From: Phaseolus vulgaris
Lineage: Eukaryota > Streptophyta > Magnoliopsida > Fabales > Fabaceae
Assembly (NCBI RefSeq): GCF_000499845.2
Contig: NC_023749.2
Span: 5,799,030-5,863,029 of the forward strand
DNA: 64,000 nt
Direction of reading: 5' to 3'
In this document: piece after piece, positions 11,880-23,459 of the stretch
How positions within the stretch are numbered: the stretch's first letter is position 1
How the letters are laid out: each line of letters starts with the position of its first letter
The notes under the pieces: generated by a model
Databases searched by the model: none
The model's input: only the letters and a program-made list of their open reading frames with translations
What the model was told of the DNA's origin: nothing
Made by a program: the position numbers and the translations under genes

Positions 11880-13440
11880 TGTATATATATTTATGAATGA
11901 TAAAAATTATATATATATATAACACGTGATTCGGTTCAACAAACTCTCGATATAATAAATTATAAATAATTCTAATATCATATTAAAAATAAATTTTTTA
12001 AATTTAACTAAATCTTATAAAATCAACTCACAAAATAAAATTTCAACCCACTTATATATTATAAAATAACTTTATCGTCATCAACATTTCCTACTCATTC
12101 ACGCCACTTCTACATGTAAGTTTTTATGTTAAATCTTTAATCAATCCAGGTGTAAATCTTAGTTTCACGTTAATATATTCAAGAGAATTTTTCTAGGAAC
12201 TACATAAAGATCATTATACTTAAGGTATATATGTATATTAAATTTCTCTGCTGCTTCCTTTTGGCTCGAACACCAAGAAGGACAAACATTGGAGAGGATG
12301 TGATGAAGATGGATTTCAGAATAAATAATAATATCACTCAAACTTAGTTCTAAATTTGCTGAATGGTGTCATGCAGTCTATAGTCTTTGGTGGTGAAAGG
12401 AATGCATCTTGGCAAAAGGCTATTGAAAATTCTAGAACTTTTATGCAATAGCAAAAGGTTTATCCCATTATTATATTGAATGACTACTAAAAAATACATG
12501 TTTAATTCTCACTTGTGGGCTATTTTATTTTTTCCCTTGCCATCCAATAAAAACAAATAAAACTCTTAGTAGGGTTACAAATGAATTGAGTCGTTAGAAC
12601 TGACTTAAGAAGAAATTTCTTAATTTTTATAAAAAAACTATTTTTTTCAATTTGGTTCGATTCAAGCTAATAAACAATAAGATTTATCTTATTAGCTTAA
12701 TTCAATTTAAAATCTTGACTGTTACACTTTTTTGTTCTTATATTTATTTCATAAAAAAATTGATCTAAATAGAAATTAAAAAAAAATTATTGTCTTGAAT
12801 TTGTTCAGTGAATTTAACTATACATAGAAACATTCTACTCGAAAAGTTAAATTGTGTCATTTATGAAAGGGATATTGAGAATACAAATCATATGTAATGA
12901 AGGAGTAAGAAAATGAAATATGAATGTTGATTTTGTTTAATGTCTTTTTTAACGACCATATAGAAGATTGTTAACATCATGAATATTCATGATGGTACAA
13001 GTAAAATGTTGAACATGGACAAGTGTCAAATTTTCATGAACTTTTTTTTCTTATTTGTTTATGTTGGATTTAAAGAACATACTTTTTTTTATAAAGATTA
13101 AAATGAATGATTTATTTTATTTATTATTTTTTTACTGTTGATAGAAAAACTCATTTATTAGTTTTATTTTCAATTGATTCATAGTCAGGTTGAACAAACA
13201 AATTAACTAATTGAATCTCAAACTAATTTTGAGTTGGTTTGATTCATTAAAAATCTTAGATCTTGATATGAATTTTAAAATAGTTATTAAAATAAATCAT
13301 AAATATATAATACCATAACATGGTGTAAAACCTTTACATTTTTAGTTGATCTATTATTATTTATTGAAAAGGATCTGCGTTCTCAAAAAAAGAAAACTAA
13401 ATAAACATACTTCCAAGTTTATTGGTATTTAGTTCAACAG
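11880..13440. other. Intergenic DNA with degraded LTR-like sequence
   Basis: About 11930-12065 repeats motifs of the LTR-like family seen at 11440-11600 (CAACAAACTCTCGATATAAT, then ATCTTATAAAATCAACTCAC). The rest is AT-rich DNA with no supported gene. Confidence 0.4.
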
Positions 13441-13444
13441 TATA

Positions 13445-13610
13445 AAATAATTTTTCCATGTATTTTTTTTATCAATAATAAAAAAATGAATAAATATTTT
13501 TTTTTATCAATAATAAAAAATGAATAAATATGAATCACTTTAGGGTGATTCAACCCTTATAACCCTTATATATGAACTCAACCATAACCTTGTTCACTAG
13601 ACTTACTCTC
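13445..13610 (-). mobile_element. LINE 3' tail relic
   Basis: Read on the minus strand: GGTTATAAGGGTTGAATCAC, then CCTAAAGTGATTCATATTTA, TTCATTTTTTATTATTGAT and an A-rich run. The same order (GAGTTTGACCACCCTGAAGT, GATTTACATTTATTTATTTT, then TTACCGACAAAG and A-rich DNA) occurs on the plus strand at 56860-56940. This is the form I expect for an L1-type 3' untranslated tail. The last roughly 35 bp (TATCAATAATAAAAAATGAA type) are duplicated in tandem at 13463-13530. Confidence 0.42.
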
Positions 13611-14825
13611 AAGTCTGTCTACACAGAACTCTCCTAGCTAATATAGAAGAAGACATCTGGGACAAACAATCATACAACTTAAATGAATACGTCATCAGAT
13701 CATCCTCATACAAACCAACGAATCTATATATCAATTAGAAAAGAAAAAATGTGCAAACTGTGGCTTCCATGTATCTAAAGTTGTAATTTTTTCTTCTTCT
13801 TTCTTTTAATGATTTATCAAATTATTCTTCCTTACTAAGCCACTTATCTTCTGTACAGCCTAGGAAATTTATTTTTGTACAATCTTATTTTATCTTTGCA
13901 AAAACAAAATTGTTTTTCTTTTGAAAAATAAATTTTTGAATTGTTTCGTACATTCTGGAAATTAAGTCGAAATTAAATTATGCTTAGACCTAAATTCAAT
14001 GAGGATGACAAACTTATAACGTAGTGGGTCCAAATCCACATAGGAACAAGTAATTGTTGTTCAAAAGACTTGTGAGCCTATTTCAAAGGGGTTCGTGGGC
14101 CTCAGGTTCCCATATCCATTTCCAGGTTTTTTTTTACTGTACCCAATAAATTTAAACTTACACCCCATTTGAAATAATTAAAATATTCTCTTTTTAGTTT
14201 TAAATAAAAGTGGAGGATGTAAGTCAAAATGTACTCCGAATTTAATATTTTTAAATATATTTTTAAATTTGAATTTCTCAAACACTTTTCTCAATTAGGC
14301 TTTTCTGGAATAATCTTTCTAGATTATGTTTTTTTTTTGGAATTTTTTCTAGAATATGTTCTAGGAATTTTGTTTTCAAAAATCCTTTTTCTAGAATATA
14401 TTATTTGTCTTCCAGATTTGTTTTACTGACATATATTATTTATTCTGAAATTTTATTTTTAGAAAAAAAAAAATATTCCAAATTTTCTTTTTCAAAACAT
14501 ATTTTTTAAATCCAGATTTCCAATTTTAAAATAATTGATAATTCTTAAAAGATAGTTGGATACAAGTCAAAATCATTGGGTGAAAAAACAATTGACCCAT
14601 TCTCTGACCCGGCCCGAACGAAGTAGGCTACACTGTACAAATATTGCATATATTTATAGTGGGAATTACAAATGGTACTATAGTAATAATGAAATGATAA
14701 ACTTATCAATTAAACTCCTAAACTTGTGAGAAATATTTGACATTTTATTTTTATTTTTTTAGGATGGTATAGCTTTCTTCTAAAAAAAACATGCCTGCCC
14801 TGTATTGTTTGGTACTTGATTTTGA
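13610..14825. other. AT-rich intergenic DNA
   Basis: No coding region is supported. The open frame 14229-14429 is Phe/Leu-rich low-complexity sequence from runs of TTTTCTAGAAT. Confidence 0.5.
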
Positions 14826-14829
14826 TTTG

Positions 14830-15226
14830 AATTAAATAACAAATAAATTTAGAAAAATAAAATAATAGTCACTATATTGATTAAGTTATATATTATTTTA
14901 GAGATTACAAAATGGTTGATATCTAAAGTGATTTCTATTAGTAATGAAAATTTGTAAAGAAATTTTTATATTGGTATCTAAATTAGCTATCAAGGTTTTA
15001 GATACTAATATTTTATATTCTAAATTAGTCTTTAAAAGATTAATAGTACTTAGTAACTAAAATCTTGACAATTAGATATTAATTTAGAAACTACTTTATA
15101 ATTTTTTTATTAAAAATAAAAATTACTTAAAATACCAATAATTATTTAATTTATAAAATAATCTCTAATTTAATCGATCATTTTAATCTCTAAAATGAGT
15201 TTTTAGTTAATGATTTTCTTAATGTG
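14830..15226. mobile_element. CACTA-like foldback MITE, copy C
   Basis: The right end ATGATTTTCTTAATGTG matches the family terminus with one or two changes. The left arm (about 14850, ATAATAGTCACTATATTGAT, then TATTATTTTAGAGATTA) is repeated inverted on the right (TAATTTAATCGATCATTTTA, with TAATCTCTAAAAT beside it). The centre contains GATACTAATATTTTATATTC. The boundaries are approximate. Confidence 0.5.
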
Positions 15227-15239
15227 TATTATATTACTC

Positions 15240-15840
15240 TCTCCAAACATGAAAAAGTGATGAGGGTGTTGCTTTTTGTTTTCCAAGACCTTTTGAAAAA
15301 CTCCTCTTCTTCTCCTTGAGCACCCTCACTAATTAACTTATACACAAATTTGACATAATACTTGGTGTTCATCTCCCTTCTAGATCCATACATCCCCACA
15401 TTCCCTATTTAGGGATTTTATAGCTATCTTTTGTTCCAACTCCCCTGCTTGATTCCTCTCTCATTTAAACAATTGTGTTCTCCATTTTAAACTCCATTCC
15501 CAAGTACTACCCTTCCAACTTCCTAGTTGATTTAATGTGATCTTCTTGGAGACACTATATTATCTATAACATTTGTCTTTGAGATTATCCTCTCTCAACC
15601 ACTTGTCCTCGAGAATCTACCCTTATCATTTATTCCTATCTTCTATTTTTATGTTCCTATCGAACCAACTTTCTTGTTCTTTAGCTTAACTCATAAACTC
15701 CCTTCTTCCTTTGGTACATCTACAAATTGTAACGTATTCACATCAACTTCTCTCTTACCCACCTTTACTCCTTCTTATAATGTTTTCCCTTACAACCTTT
15801 GTAAGCCAAAGTCTCTTATAAATGTAGAAATGGACAAAGA
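15240..15840 (-). pseudogene. L1-type LINE reverse transcriptase relic
   Basis: Minus-strand translation gives pieces in LINE order. Near 15820-15690: SLSTFIRDFGLQRL, then EGVKVGKREVDVNTLQFVDV, which corresponds to the reverse transcriptase segment ending in the catalytic F-A-D-D motif (here altered to FVDV). Near 15515-15450: GSWKGSTWEWSLKWRTQLFK, which resembles the W..W.L.WRR.LF block before the zinc-binding domain of plant LINE polyproteins. Near 15380-15270: YYVKFVYKLISEGAQGEEEE and FFKRSWKTK, like the zf-RVT region. Stops and frame changes interrupt it, and the catalytic Asp pair is damaged. It is a dead 3' fragment; the assignment rests on motif order only. Confidence 0.5.
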
Positions 15841-15872
15841 AGCTTTAAACCTACACCAATCAAGTTTTATTA

Positions 15873-15873
<1 letters not shown>

Positions 15874-15906
<33 letters not shown>

Positions 15907-15937
15907 ATAATTAATAACATTATTCATATTTTTAATA

Positions 15938-15970
<33 letters not shown>
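15874..15970. repeat. ATT trinucleotide microsatellite, interrupted
   Basis: Two uninterrupted runs of ATT/TTA (about 15874-15904 and 15940-15970) are separated by diverged AT-rich sequence. Confidence 0.85.
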
Positions 15971-15971
<1 letters not shown>

Positions 15972-16131
15972 CAATATTATTAATTTTATTAATTTTATAA
16001 TATTAATAATATTAATAATATGTATACTTATTAGTTATGATTATTATTATTTATGAATATTAATTATGATTTTATAACTATTCATATTATAATAATATTT
16101 TTAATATTATGTATATAATTATTATGATAAT

Positions 16132-16418
16132 AGTTTGTAGGTAATAGAGATTCGTGGGTGATAGTTCGTAAGTAATAGAAATTCGTAGATAATAGTTGAT
16201 AGGTAATAGAGATTCGTAGGTAAAAGTTGGTAAGTAATAAGATTTGTGTGTAATAGTTGGTACGTAATACTGAATTTACGTACGAATTCATAATTTGAGG
16301 GTAATGTTCGTAGGTAATGTTGTTTGTAGGTAATATCCGTAAGTAATGCTTAATTTATCTACGGATTCAGGTTCGTGGATAAAAATCCATAAATAATATT
16401 GATTTTTTTTTTGTAGTG
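16132..16418. mobile_element. CACTA-type terminus with subterminal short repeats
   Basis: About a dozen variants of TTCGTAGGTAATAG, spaced roughly 17-20 bp apart, run from 16132 to about 16350. They are followed by TTTTTTTTTTGTAGTG ending at 16418. The reverse complement of that end is CACTACAAAAAAAAAA, a CACTA-type terminal sequence. Arrays of short motifs just inside the ends are characteristic of En/Spm (CACTA) elements, where they bind the element's own regulatory protein. I cannot find the opposite terminus. The open frame on the opposite strand (16082-16291) is only a translation of the repeats. Confidence 0.5.
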
Positions 16419-16424
16419 TCCGTT

Positions 16425-17300
16425 CTGACAATACGGTACATTTGCTATAACAAGTCATCAGATACTAACGAATCACCTAGCCTAAAAAAAATTTTAGAAT
16501 ATTTTTCAATTGAACTATCATTAACTATGACTGAAATAGATTTTGATTTGAGACAACCTCTAATCCATTCTATAATCAAATCATGTTTTCAAAGTGTTGT
16601 ATAGTTTTGTGTAAAGCAATATACCAATAAATGACATGATTTTGTAGGATGGAAATAAACATTTTGTAAATTCATCTATATTACTATAGTTGAGAAAGAA
16701 TTGATTGTGGGATGCAAACAAATAAATAGTTTACAACTCAATTTTACTAAAATCCTCCAATTTATGAAAAAAAATAACTTAACCACCGTTATCTTCCAAA
16801 TCTTACTATAAATATTATTATATATTTACTGACAATATAAATTTTTATTGTAAAAAAAATATTAAATTTTTTATATCAATTAAAAATAAAATTAAATCCT
16901 AATATAGATGTTTTATTTTTAATATTAGGAGATGGGTTATATCAACTAAAAATATTATCATATTATAGTATATAAAAGAATATAAATTTCACATTATAAA
17001 TTAATTTTATAAAATTAAATTAAGTTTAAAATTTATCATAAAAAGTAATTAATATATCTTCGTAAAACTAGAATCATCCTCTTAAGCTTCAACATGGGCA
17101 TACACAACAGTACATAACGTGTGGTAGTTTATCCACAAAAAGCTAGCCCGTGAGCCTCCTAATAAACCATCCACACACCCATTTACTGCACATTCTCTAA
17201 AGCATATGATCATCACTCTCTGCACATGTGCTTCTACTCAAATTTCCCTGCTCATACAAACCATAAGAGTTTAACCTACAATTTTGACATTATTAAACAA
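16425..17300. other. Intergenic DNA, no gene seen
   Basis: The open frame 16416-16604 (62 codons) has no recognisable motif. AT-rich sequence follows. Confidence 0.45.
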
Positions 17301-17309
17301 AATTATAAA

Positions 17310-17640
17310 TGAGTAAAAACTTCACTTTATAAGTGGGTTGTATAGGGTTAAGTTAAGTTTAAAATTCAACTTAATATACTATCAAAATCATTTCGAGTTT
17401 ATTTTAATGATTGTTTGTTGGGTTTATCGTATCACTCATCCGCTATCAGACAGTCATCAGACAATCATTGAATTATCTATATAATATATAGTTTCATCAC
17501 GCATGAGTTGGTAGTCTTGGCGTGAGAAGGGTGTGTTGGAGATCACATATCGATTAGATATTAGTACATTTCATTGGATATAAGTAAATGCAAACCTCAT
17601 CTTATAAGCCGATTTTATGAGATTGAATTATAAATTATGA
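17310..17640 (+). mobile_element. LTR-like legume repeat, composite (module copy 3)
   Basis: 17318-17375 carries the module end (CTTCACTTTATAAGTGGGTT, then TAGGGTTAAGTTAAGTTTAA). About 17400-17530 carries, inverted, the sequence also seen at 4885-5000 and 11426-11530 (minus-strand reading near ACTCATGCGTGATGAAACTA). 17534-17635 is a full module (TGTTGGAGATCACATATCGA, ATATAAGTAAATGCAAACC, CTTATAAGCCGATTTTATG). The arrangement suggests pieces of LTR and adjacent internal sequence of one retroelement family. No protein-coding capacity remains. Confidence 0.45.
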
Positions 17641-19090
17641 ATAATAAATCTTTATTTATTTATTGTTAGTGATGAGAGTGGTTGGAGAAAATGTTATATA
17701 TGCAATTGGAAAGAAAAGGTTTGGATTCGTTTGGAACTAGGAATAGATGAATATTTAGTATATAGTAGCAGTAGGGTGACATTGTCTCTTTTCAGAAGGA
17801 GTGTAGGTTTGGGACCACCAACTCAAGTTCTTCAACCATAGCTTTAGCTACCAATTCTTTTTATTGCCTTAGAACAAAAATTGGATTCAGAATTGCGATT
17901 TTTGAACAAGCACAACTTCAACTGTTTTTTTGTTCTAAGTGTTTTGGTCGTTTTAGTATATTTCGAGCAAAAATCATTTACTTTTTTTTTTTTTCACTAA
18001 GGAAAGAGATTTTTAAAAAATTCAAAAATAATTACAACCAAATATGTACTAAGTTTTTCTTTGTCTATTGCTTACTTTTCTTTTGGAAATAACTAAAATA
18101 GAAACTATTTATTCAAAATATTACCTTCTTGAATTATTTTTATTGTCGTGTTAAAGAGTATCTCAACTCATTGAATCAAATACTAACTTGCAATTATAAT
18201 TATTTCAGAATATTCCCACACAATAAAAATTAAAAACTGTTATTATGCACATAGTCTCTGGACAAATTGAGTTAAAGTGTCTAGTCACAACGGAAATTCT
18301 TTCAATTCATTAGCCTCTTAAATATTCAACTCTAACTAGTATCCTAAATATGGATATCCAATTTCTTTGACCATTATAATGGTAAGTGATAATTTAATTT
18401 ACCTTAGGTATGTTAAAATTAATTTCTAAACATGTTCAATTTTTTTACCCAAATAAAAAAACCACGTGTCTTCAAAATTTGACCTGGAAAATATAGACTA
18501 AAAAAGAATTCGAAAAAGTATTAAAAGAACACAGAATCGTGTCTGTGAAACTTTGTATGGTTATAGAATAGACCAAAAAAAGTCAGTAAGAAATATTTTA
18601 GCCGAGAAACATAGGATAGATCCGAAAACAGAAATCTTAAAAACCAATAATTGATGAACACCTTTTATTTTTAAATCCCTGTAATTTTTCTTTATCTCTC
18701 TTTTTACCTATCATATATTGATGATTTTTATTTTATTTTTCTCTTATTAGATATCATTTATGAGTCATTTAATATTCGAGTTGTTTTTATCTTTCATTTT
18801 TCTAAAAAAAAATCATTGTTCCTTGTCCTATTTAAATCTTTCAAATCTATGAAGATAGATAATAATATAAAAACTCCCAAAACAGAGACGTTAAAGACCA
18901 ATTTCATTTGCTTTTAATTAACAGTCAGCAAAAAGAATCATTTCATGAGTGAAACGGTGACAGTAAATATGACAGCAACATATACGAGAGGTTGACAAGG
19001 ATATGTAAGTTATTAATAGTAATATATTAAAAAGAGAAGAAAAATGAGACACCAATCTCATTCAATAAACTGAAAGGCATAATAAACCCA
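17640..19090. other. Intergenic DNA downstream of WOX2
   Basis: AT-rich sequence with no supported coding region. The last few hundred bases probably include the WOX2 3' untranslated region, whose end I cannot place. Confidence 0.45.
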
Positions 19091-19147
19091 TTTCAGTGAT
19101 GAGCCATGGGAATTAAAAGTTCAAGCCAATGACATAAAAGAAGTCTC

Positions 19148-20470
19148 TTAAGAACCTTGACCAGAAGTAGTAAAAAAATCAAAGAAGGGTTGGTTAAGTG
19201 GGGAAGGATCATCTTCATTGATATCAGGAGAAGGAGCAGGAGGTGTATCACTGGAACTATCAGCAGAAACTGAAGCCAGAGAAGACACCTGGTATGTTGT
19301 TTTCCCTTCCAAAATACCAGTTGGGTGCAGAGGAAAGAGATCCAAGGTTTCTTGGTTACTGTAGCTGAAGTTACAATCCGAGATTCTCTGTTGCATGGCT
19401 TCGTATGCCAGAGGGCCATTGCTGATCATGTTTGACATGTCTGTGGGCACAAATATCTCAGACGGGCTTCTCCTAAAACCTACTGGTACAAGCACCTTTG
19501 GATGTGGGGGGTAAAAACCATTTTCACTCTGCGCCTGAGGTACACAATATGGAGGGCACAGGCCTGAAAACCAAAAGCACCCTCAATTACCAAGCTTATG
19601 TAAAATAAATAACTCACTAATCACAAAGAGATGTAACAGTTTGAATTTTGAAAAACTATATATATGTGTGAAAAAAGGCCTTTTGGAAAAAAAAAACAAA
19701 AGAAAAAACAGAAAGCAAAAGAAACAGCTGTCCTTCTATCATGATTTGGCTATACACATAAAAGTGGAGACAGTGACTTTTAAGATGATTTCAGTGCTTC
19801 TTGAGAAATAAATACTATTGAAAAGAACCGCAGTATGTAGATCTCAGCTGATATGATTCAGAGATATAACCTGGTTAGAAGAGGATTTATCTTTAAAGAA
19901 TACACATAATCTTCTACTCAATAGTATTCTGAGAGTTTTTAGTTTTGTTACTTTTTTTTACTTAACACACATACACCAAGCACATTTGCATGAAGAGACG
20001 AATTGGTGACTTAACAATCAAACAGTATTTAATCAATTAAAAGGCAAAGGCAGAAAGAGATGAGTGAAGATATAAAGATAAAAAGGGAATGTGTATAGTT
20101 TGCATGATTGAATAAAATAATGAATGATGAGAAAGGAAATGAAGGAACCATTTGGGCAAATTGGCGGAGAAAAAAAGGGCTGGGGAGTATGAAGAAAGCG
20201 ATTGAAGTAAGCGATGGTTTCTTGCTTCTGCTTCTGTCTCTGCCTAGCTTTGTGATTTTGAAACCAGTAGAAGACATTCTTTCCTTCGATGTGACCATAC
20301 GCCCTAAGCCTAGCAGTTATCTGCTGTATCTCCTCAGCACTGGGAGTCTTTATTCCCTGCTTATACAGGTTCTCTAGCATGCTTATTTGCTCTTTTGTAG
20401 GGTTCCACCGTGAACTGGCTGCAACCCCGTTAGACCCTCCCATCTCCAACTCCTCATTTTCACTCTCCAT
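19148..20470 (-). CDS. WOX2: WUSCHEL-related homeobox protein, WOX2 type
   Basis: A nuclear transcription factor of the plant WUS/WOX family; WOX2 patterns the apical lineage of the early embryo in Arabidopsis. Exon 1 is 20149-20470 and exon 2 is 19148-19563. The 585-bp intron has GT-AG borders and phase 1, giving 245 residues, close to the usual WOX2 length. Residues 19-84 form the enlarged WOX homeodomain ([20 protein letters not shown] near its start, then [20 protein letters not shown] in the recognition helix). [12 protein letters not shown] and the QRQKQKQE tail point to WOX2 rather than WUS, WOX1, WOX3 or WOX4. The WUS box is at about 180-188 (TLDLFPLHP), followed by TGILE as in WOX2. 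The Met at 20470 is the first in the frame and fits a TATA box about 205 bp upstream. Expression timing cannot be read from sequence. Confidence 0.93.
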
Positions 20471-20674
20471 CTCAAGTTCTTTCTCTCTTCACCAAATAAT
20501 AATATGAATCAATGCTAATGGGGTTTGGATAGTATTATAGTAGGAGAGGTAATTAAAGGGTTGTTTTGATTTGATTATTAGTGCTACTACTCCACTACTA
20601 AAATTACTAGTACTCTACTACACCACACCACACCACTGGGTGCTCCTCTTATTCTCATGGCTTGTGAATCGCTC

Positions 20675-20682
20675 TTTTTATA
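20675..20682 (-). promoter_or_regulatory. Putative TATA box of WOX2
   Basis: TATAAAAA on the minus strand, inside CTCTATAAAAAGAG, lies about 205 bp upstream of the WOX2 start codon. That would give a 5' untranslated region of roughly 175 bp. The leader contains short repeated GTGGTGTGGTGTAG-type sequence. No other good TATA box lies nearer the start. Confidence 0.5.
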
Positions 20683-20699
20683 GAGTAGGTAGGGAGAAA

Positions 20700-22680
20700 C
20701 AAAATGGTTGAGAGTTGAGAGAGAGGATTAACATGCGTATTGTTTTTGGTGCAGAACATCTCTGAAAACATGGCGGTTAGCGGCACAGAGAGAGGCTTAG
20801 GTTTCGTCGTCTTCGTTCCAAGACGTGTAGAATTCTTACGAGAAGACAATAATTGCCCAAACGGCCCCCCTTCGTGCCATTGATTTTGGTGCATACATAG
20901 CAGATTTAACGACGCTGTTTAAGATTAACGTTGATTTCTACTACTACCTCTCTCTCTTTCCTAAGCCCATAATGTCTTGTATCTCGGGAATGACAGATAG
21001 ATAGATGGAGAGAAAGAGAGAGAAGAACGTAGGTTACGCCATTGAAGGAAAGGAAGGGCATAAAAGTCATTGATGGAAAAAGACAGCCGGTTGGGTTGTA
21101 AGGTGTAGGTGAAGGCTAGGCTTTGGGAATTGAAGTGAGAGCAGATAGGCTCAGAGGAGAGAGATGAATGAATGAATGAATGAGGTTCAAACGTCTAGCT
21201 ATCTAGCCTCACTCAGAACGAGTATGAAGGTGACTGTGAAACTGTGAACTTCCCATCTTTTAGTGGTCACAATATTACTACATCATCTTAATTATTACTA
21301 GTATTCTATAAAACCATTGTTTGCCACTGTGTGTTCTCATGCCTTTTTTTGTCTGCTATAGTGCCCCAATTGGACCACCCTTCTTAGCGTTTCAATTCCT
21401 AACATGCCCACCACTTGTGGTCCAATTTCATCTACATTCTCTTTTTTTTCTCCAAACTGTCATGCAATTGGCATGATTATGCTTATGACCCCCCAAGACC
21501 AAAAAATTGTCATGCATAGGACTAACGTATGGGATACCAGTTAAATATTAGTTTGCATTGGGTTGTCAAGAAAAACAGTTCTGGCGTGAAGATTTTTTGT
21601 CATTTTGCATGCACCAGCTAGGAGTAATAGTGCTTCATTAGCTGTTAATGTGTTTTATTTCACTGTAACAACTCATTCAACGTGATTACAGTGGGCACAG
21701 CATTGCTTTCCACCAGCACAGTTCTTTTTTCCCAAAAAATCGCATCAAATATAATTTGGATTACCACTTTATATGTGGGGAAATAGAACTAGTTTTGTAA
21801 AATCCAAAGCACTCGTACAGCGTGGATAATAACCCAAACTAGTGCAAGAAGAAACATCGAGTGCCTGAACCTTCTAACAGGTCAACATGCATATGAAGAA
21901 AAAGAAAGTGAAACAACCGCCGAATTCAAATTCCAAGTTATACACATGAAGAACCGAGCATAAATGAGACGATGCTAATACACTAACTTTTTCAAAAAAA
22001 GGGTTCTTTGTGTGTAAATTATTAGTAGAAGATAGTAAGTCAGGCTTCTTTTATAATGCACTCTCGTTTTTTGAGCATCGTTTTAATATTTTCGCTCTTC
22101 AGTTAAAATTTATGTGATTTTGGTAATCTGAAAAACGTAATTAAGTTGAATGCACGTAAATTTTTCACTCGATAAAAAAGTATACTGCATAGAGAAACGG
22201 AGTGTCAGAAGGTGGATTACATTATGTATTTATGCTGCATTTTTCTTTTACGAGTCTTGCGGAGCCAAAGAAATATCCACGTTTAGGAATCAATATATTA
22301 CCCGTATGTCAAAATCAACAGAAAAGAGAGAACGGGTCTTGTCAAACTTCTGGGATCCGTAGTATCTTTTTTTTATATTGAAGTTGATGACGAAAAGTTA
22401 GATATGGAATATTTTAACATGCTACAGATACACTATAGTATTTCTCATATTTTTTGTTTAGACATGTTTCTACTATTTCCTTATGGTATTCTCAAATGAT
22501 CTGTAGTCTAAACAATTAGACTACCATGGAATGGAATCGTTCTGTAATCTCAAAAGGCATGGGTGAGAAAGAAAAAAAATCATAGTCTACCTTGGAAAAG
22601 GTAATTGGCCTAAGATTTGATTTTATATATTTGGCGGAATGTTCTTTTTGCTAGATAAGTAGGCACCAAAAAGTTGAAAA
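20700..22680. other. Upstream region of WOX2, no gene seen
   Basis: The open frame 20655-20894 (minus) overlaps the WOX2 promoter and has no recognisable domain. A short GAAT tandem (about 21163-21183) and GA-rich tracts near 21000-21030 are present. The rest holds no supported gene and may include WOX2 control sequence, which I cannot delimit. Confidence 0.4.
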
Positions 22681-22688
22681 CCAAATCC

Positions 22689-23070
22689 TTAAAAGAAGGA
22701 AAACAAAAGAAGAACAGAGGAGATATATATGAGAATAAAATAGAGCATGGATATTAGAAAGCAGAAAAAGCAGGAGCAGAAACGTAGATGTAACCAGATA
22801 AAGGGTTTGAACATTGAAAGAGAGCAATGGGTCGAAAAGGGTGGTGGTGGATGGTGGTGGTGGTGCATGTGAGAAGATGAAGATGCGTGCTGAGATAGAT
22901 TACTGGAATTAAGGTGGCAGTGCGTTTTGGCGCATGCAGATAAAGAAAGGATAACGCAAACACCAAGTTGATGGATATTGGTTGGACGTATGTGCCATAA
23001 ATGTCTCTGCATGCTGCTGCTGCTACTGCTGCATCCTACTAGCATATACGGTCAACGAAAATATATAGGG
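22689..23070 (-). other. Possible short transcribed unit, uncertain
   Basis: A TATA-like CCCTATATATTTTCG lies on the minus strand at about 23057-23071. It is followed by a 118-codon open frame (22689-23045) rich in Ser and His (a run of five His then PPPP), ending in a hydrophobic Phe/Leu-rich tail. The composition comes from GGT and GCT trinucleotide runs on the plus strand (22840-22865 and 23010-23035). I recognise no family. It may be a non-coding transcript or nothing. Confidence 0.18.
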
Positions 23071-23459
23071 AGAAAAAGTGGAGCTGATGGGTAAGAGAGT
23101 GAGAGTGATCATGCTATTCAATTCTCAATTCAATTCCTGCATAATAACTGGCTTTTGCGCTGACTATATTGTTGTTCTAGTACTACTATTTGTGATCACT
23201 GCTCTGACTTTTCACTTTTCCACTATAATCATATATACTCACTTTTTTCTCTTCTTTTTCACACTGTTAGGTTCCTGTAAATACTAGTAGTAGTAACACA
23301 TTTTATTACTGGACTATTCAATTTTTTCCTATTTCATCAATCTGCTAAAAAGACATTAACATTACTATAATACAGAAGGAAGATGTGAAATGATATTAAG
23401 CAGAAAAAGTGTTTGTGTGAGAATTTGAAATGAAAGATAATGAGATATGATTGTGTGAT

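Noticed and set aside
15674..15910. 78-codon plus-strand open frame
   Set aside because: It lies opposite the LINE relic and ends in a Leu run translated from the ATT microsatellite.
16082..16291. 69-codon minus-strand frame rich in TNYY
   Set aside because: Direct translation of the short tandem repeats of the CACTA-type terminus.
20033..20148. Continuation of the WOX2 exon 1 frame after Asn107
   Set aside because: It reads into a hydrophobic low-complexity tail. The GT donor at 20148 and the acceptor before 19563 restore the WOX2 C-terminus with its WUS box.
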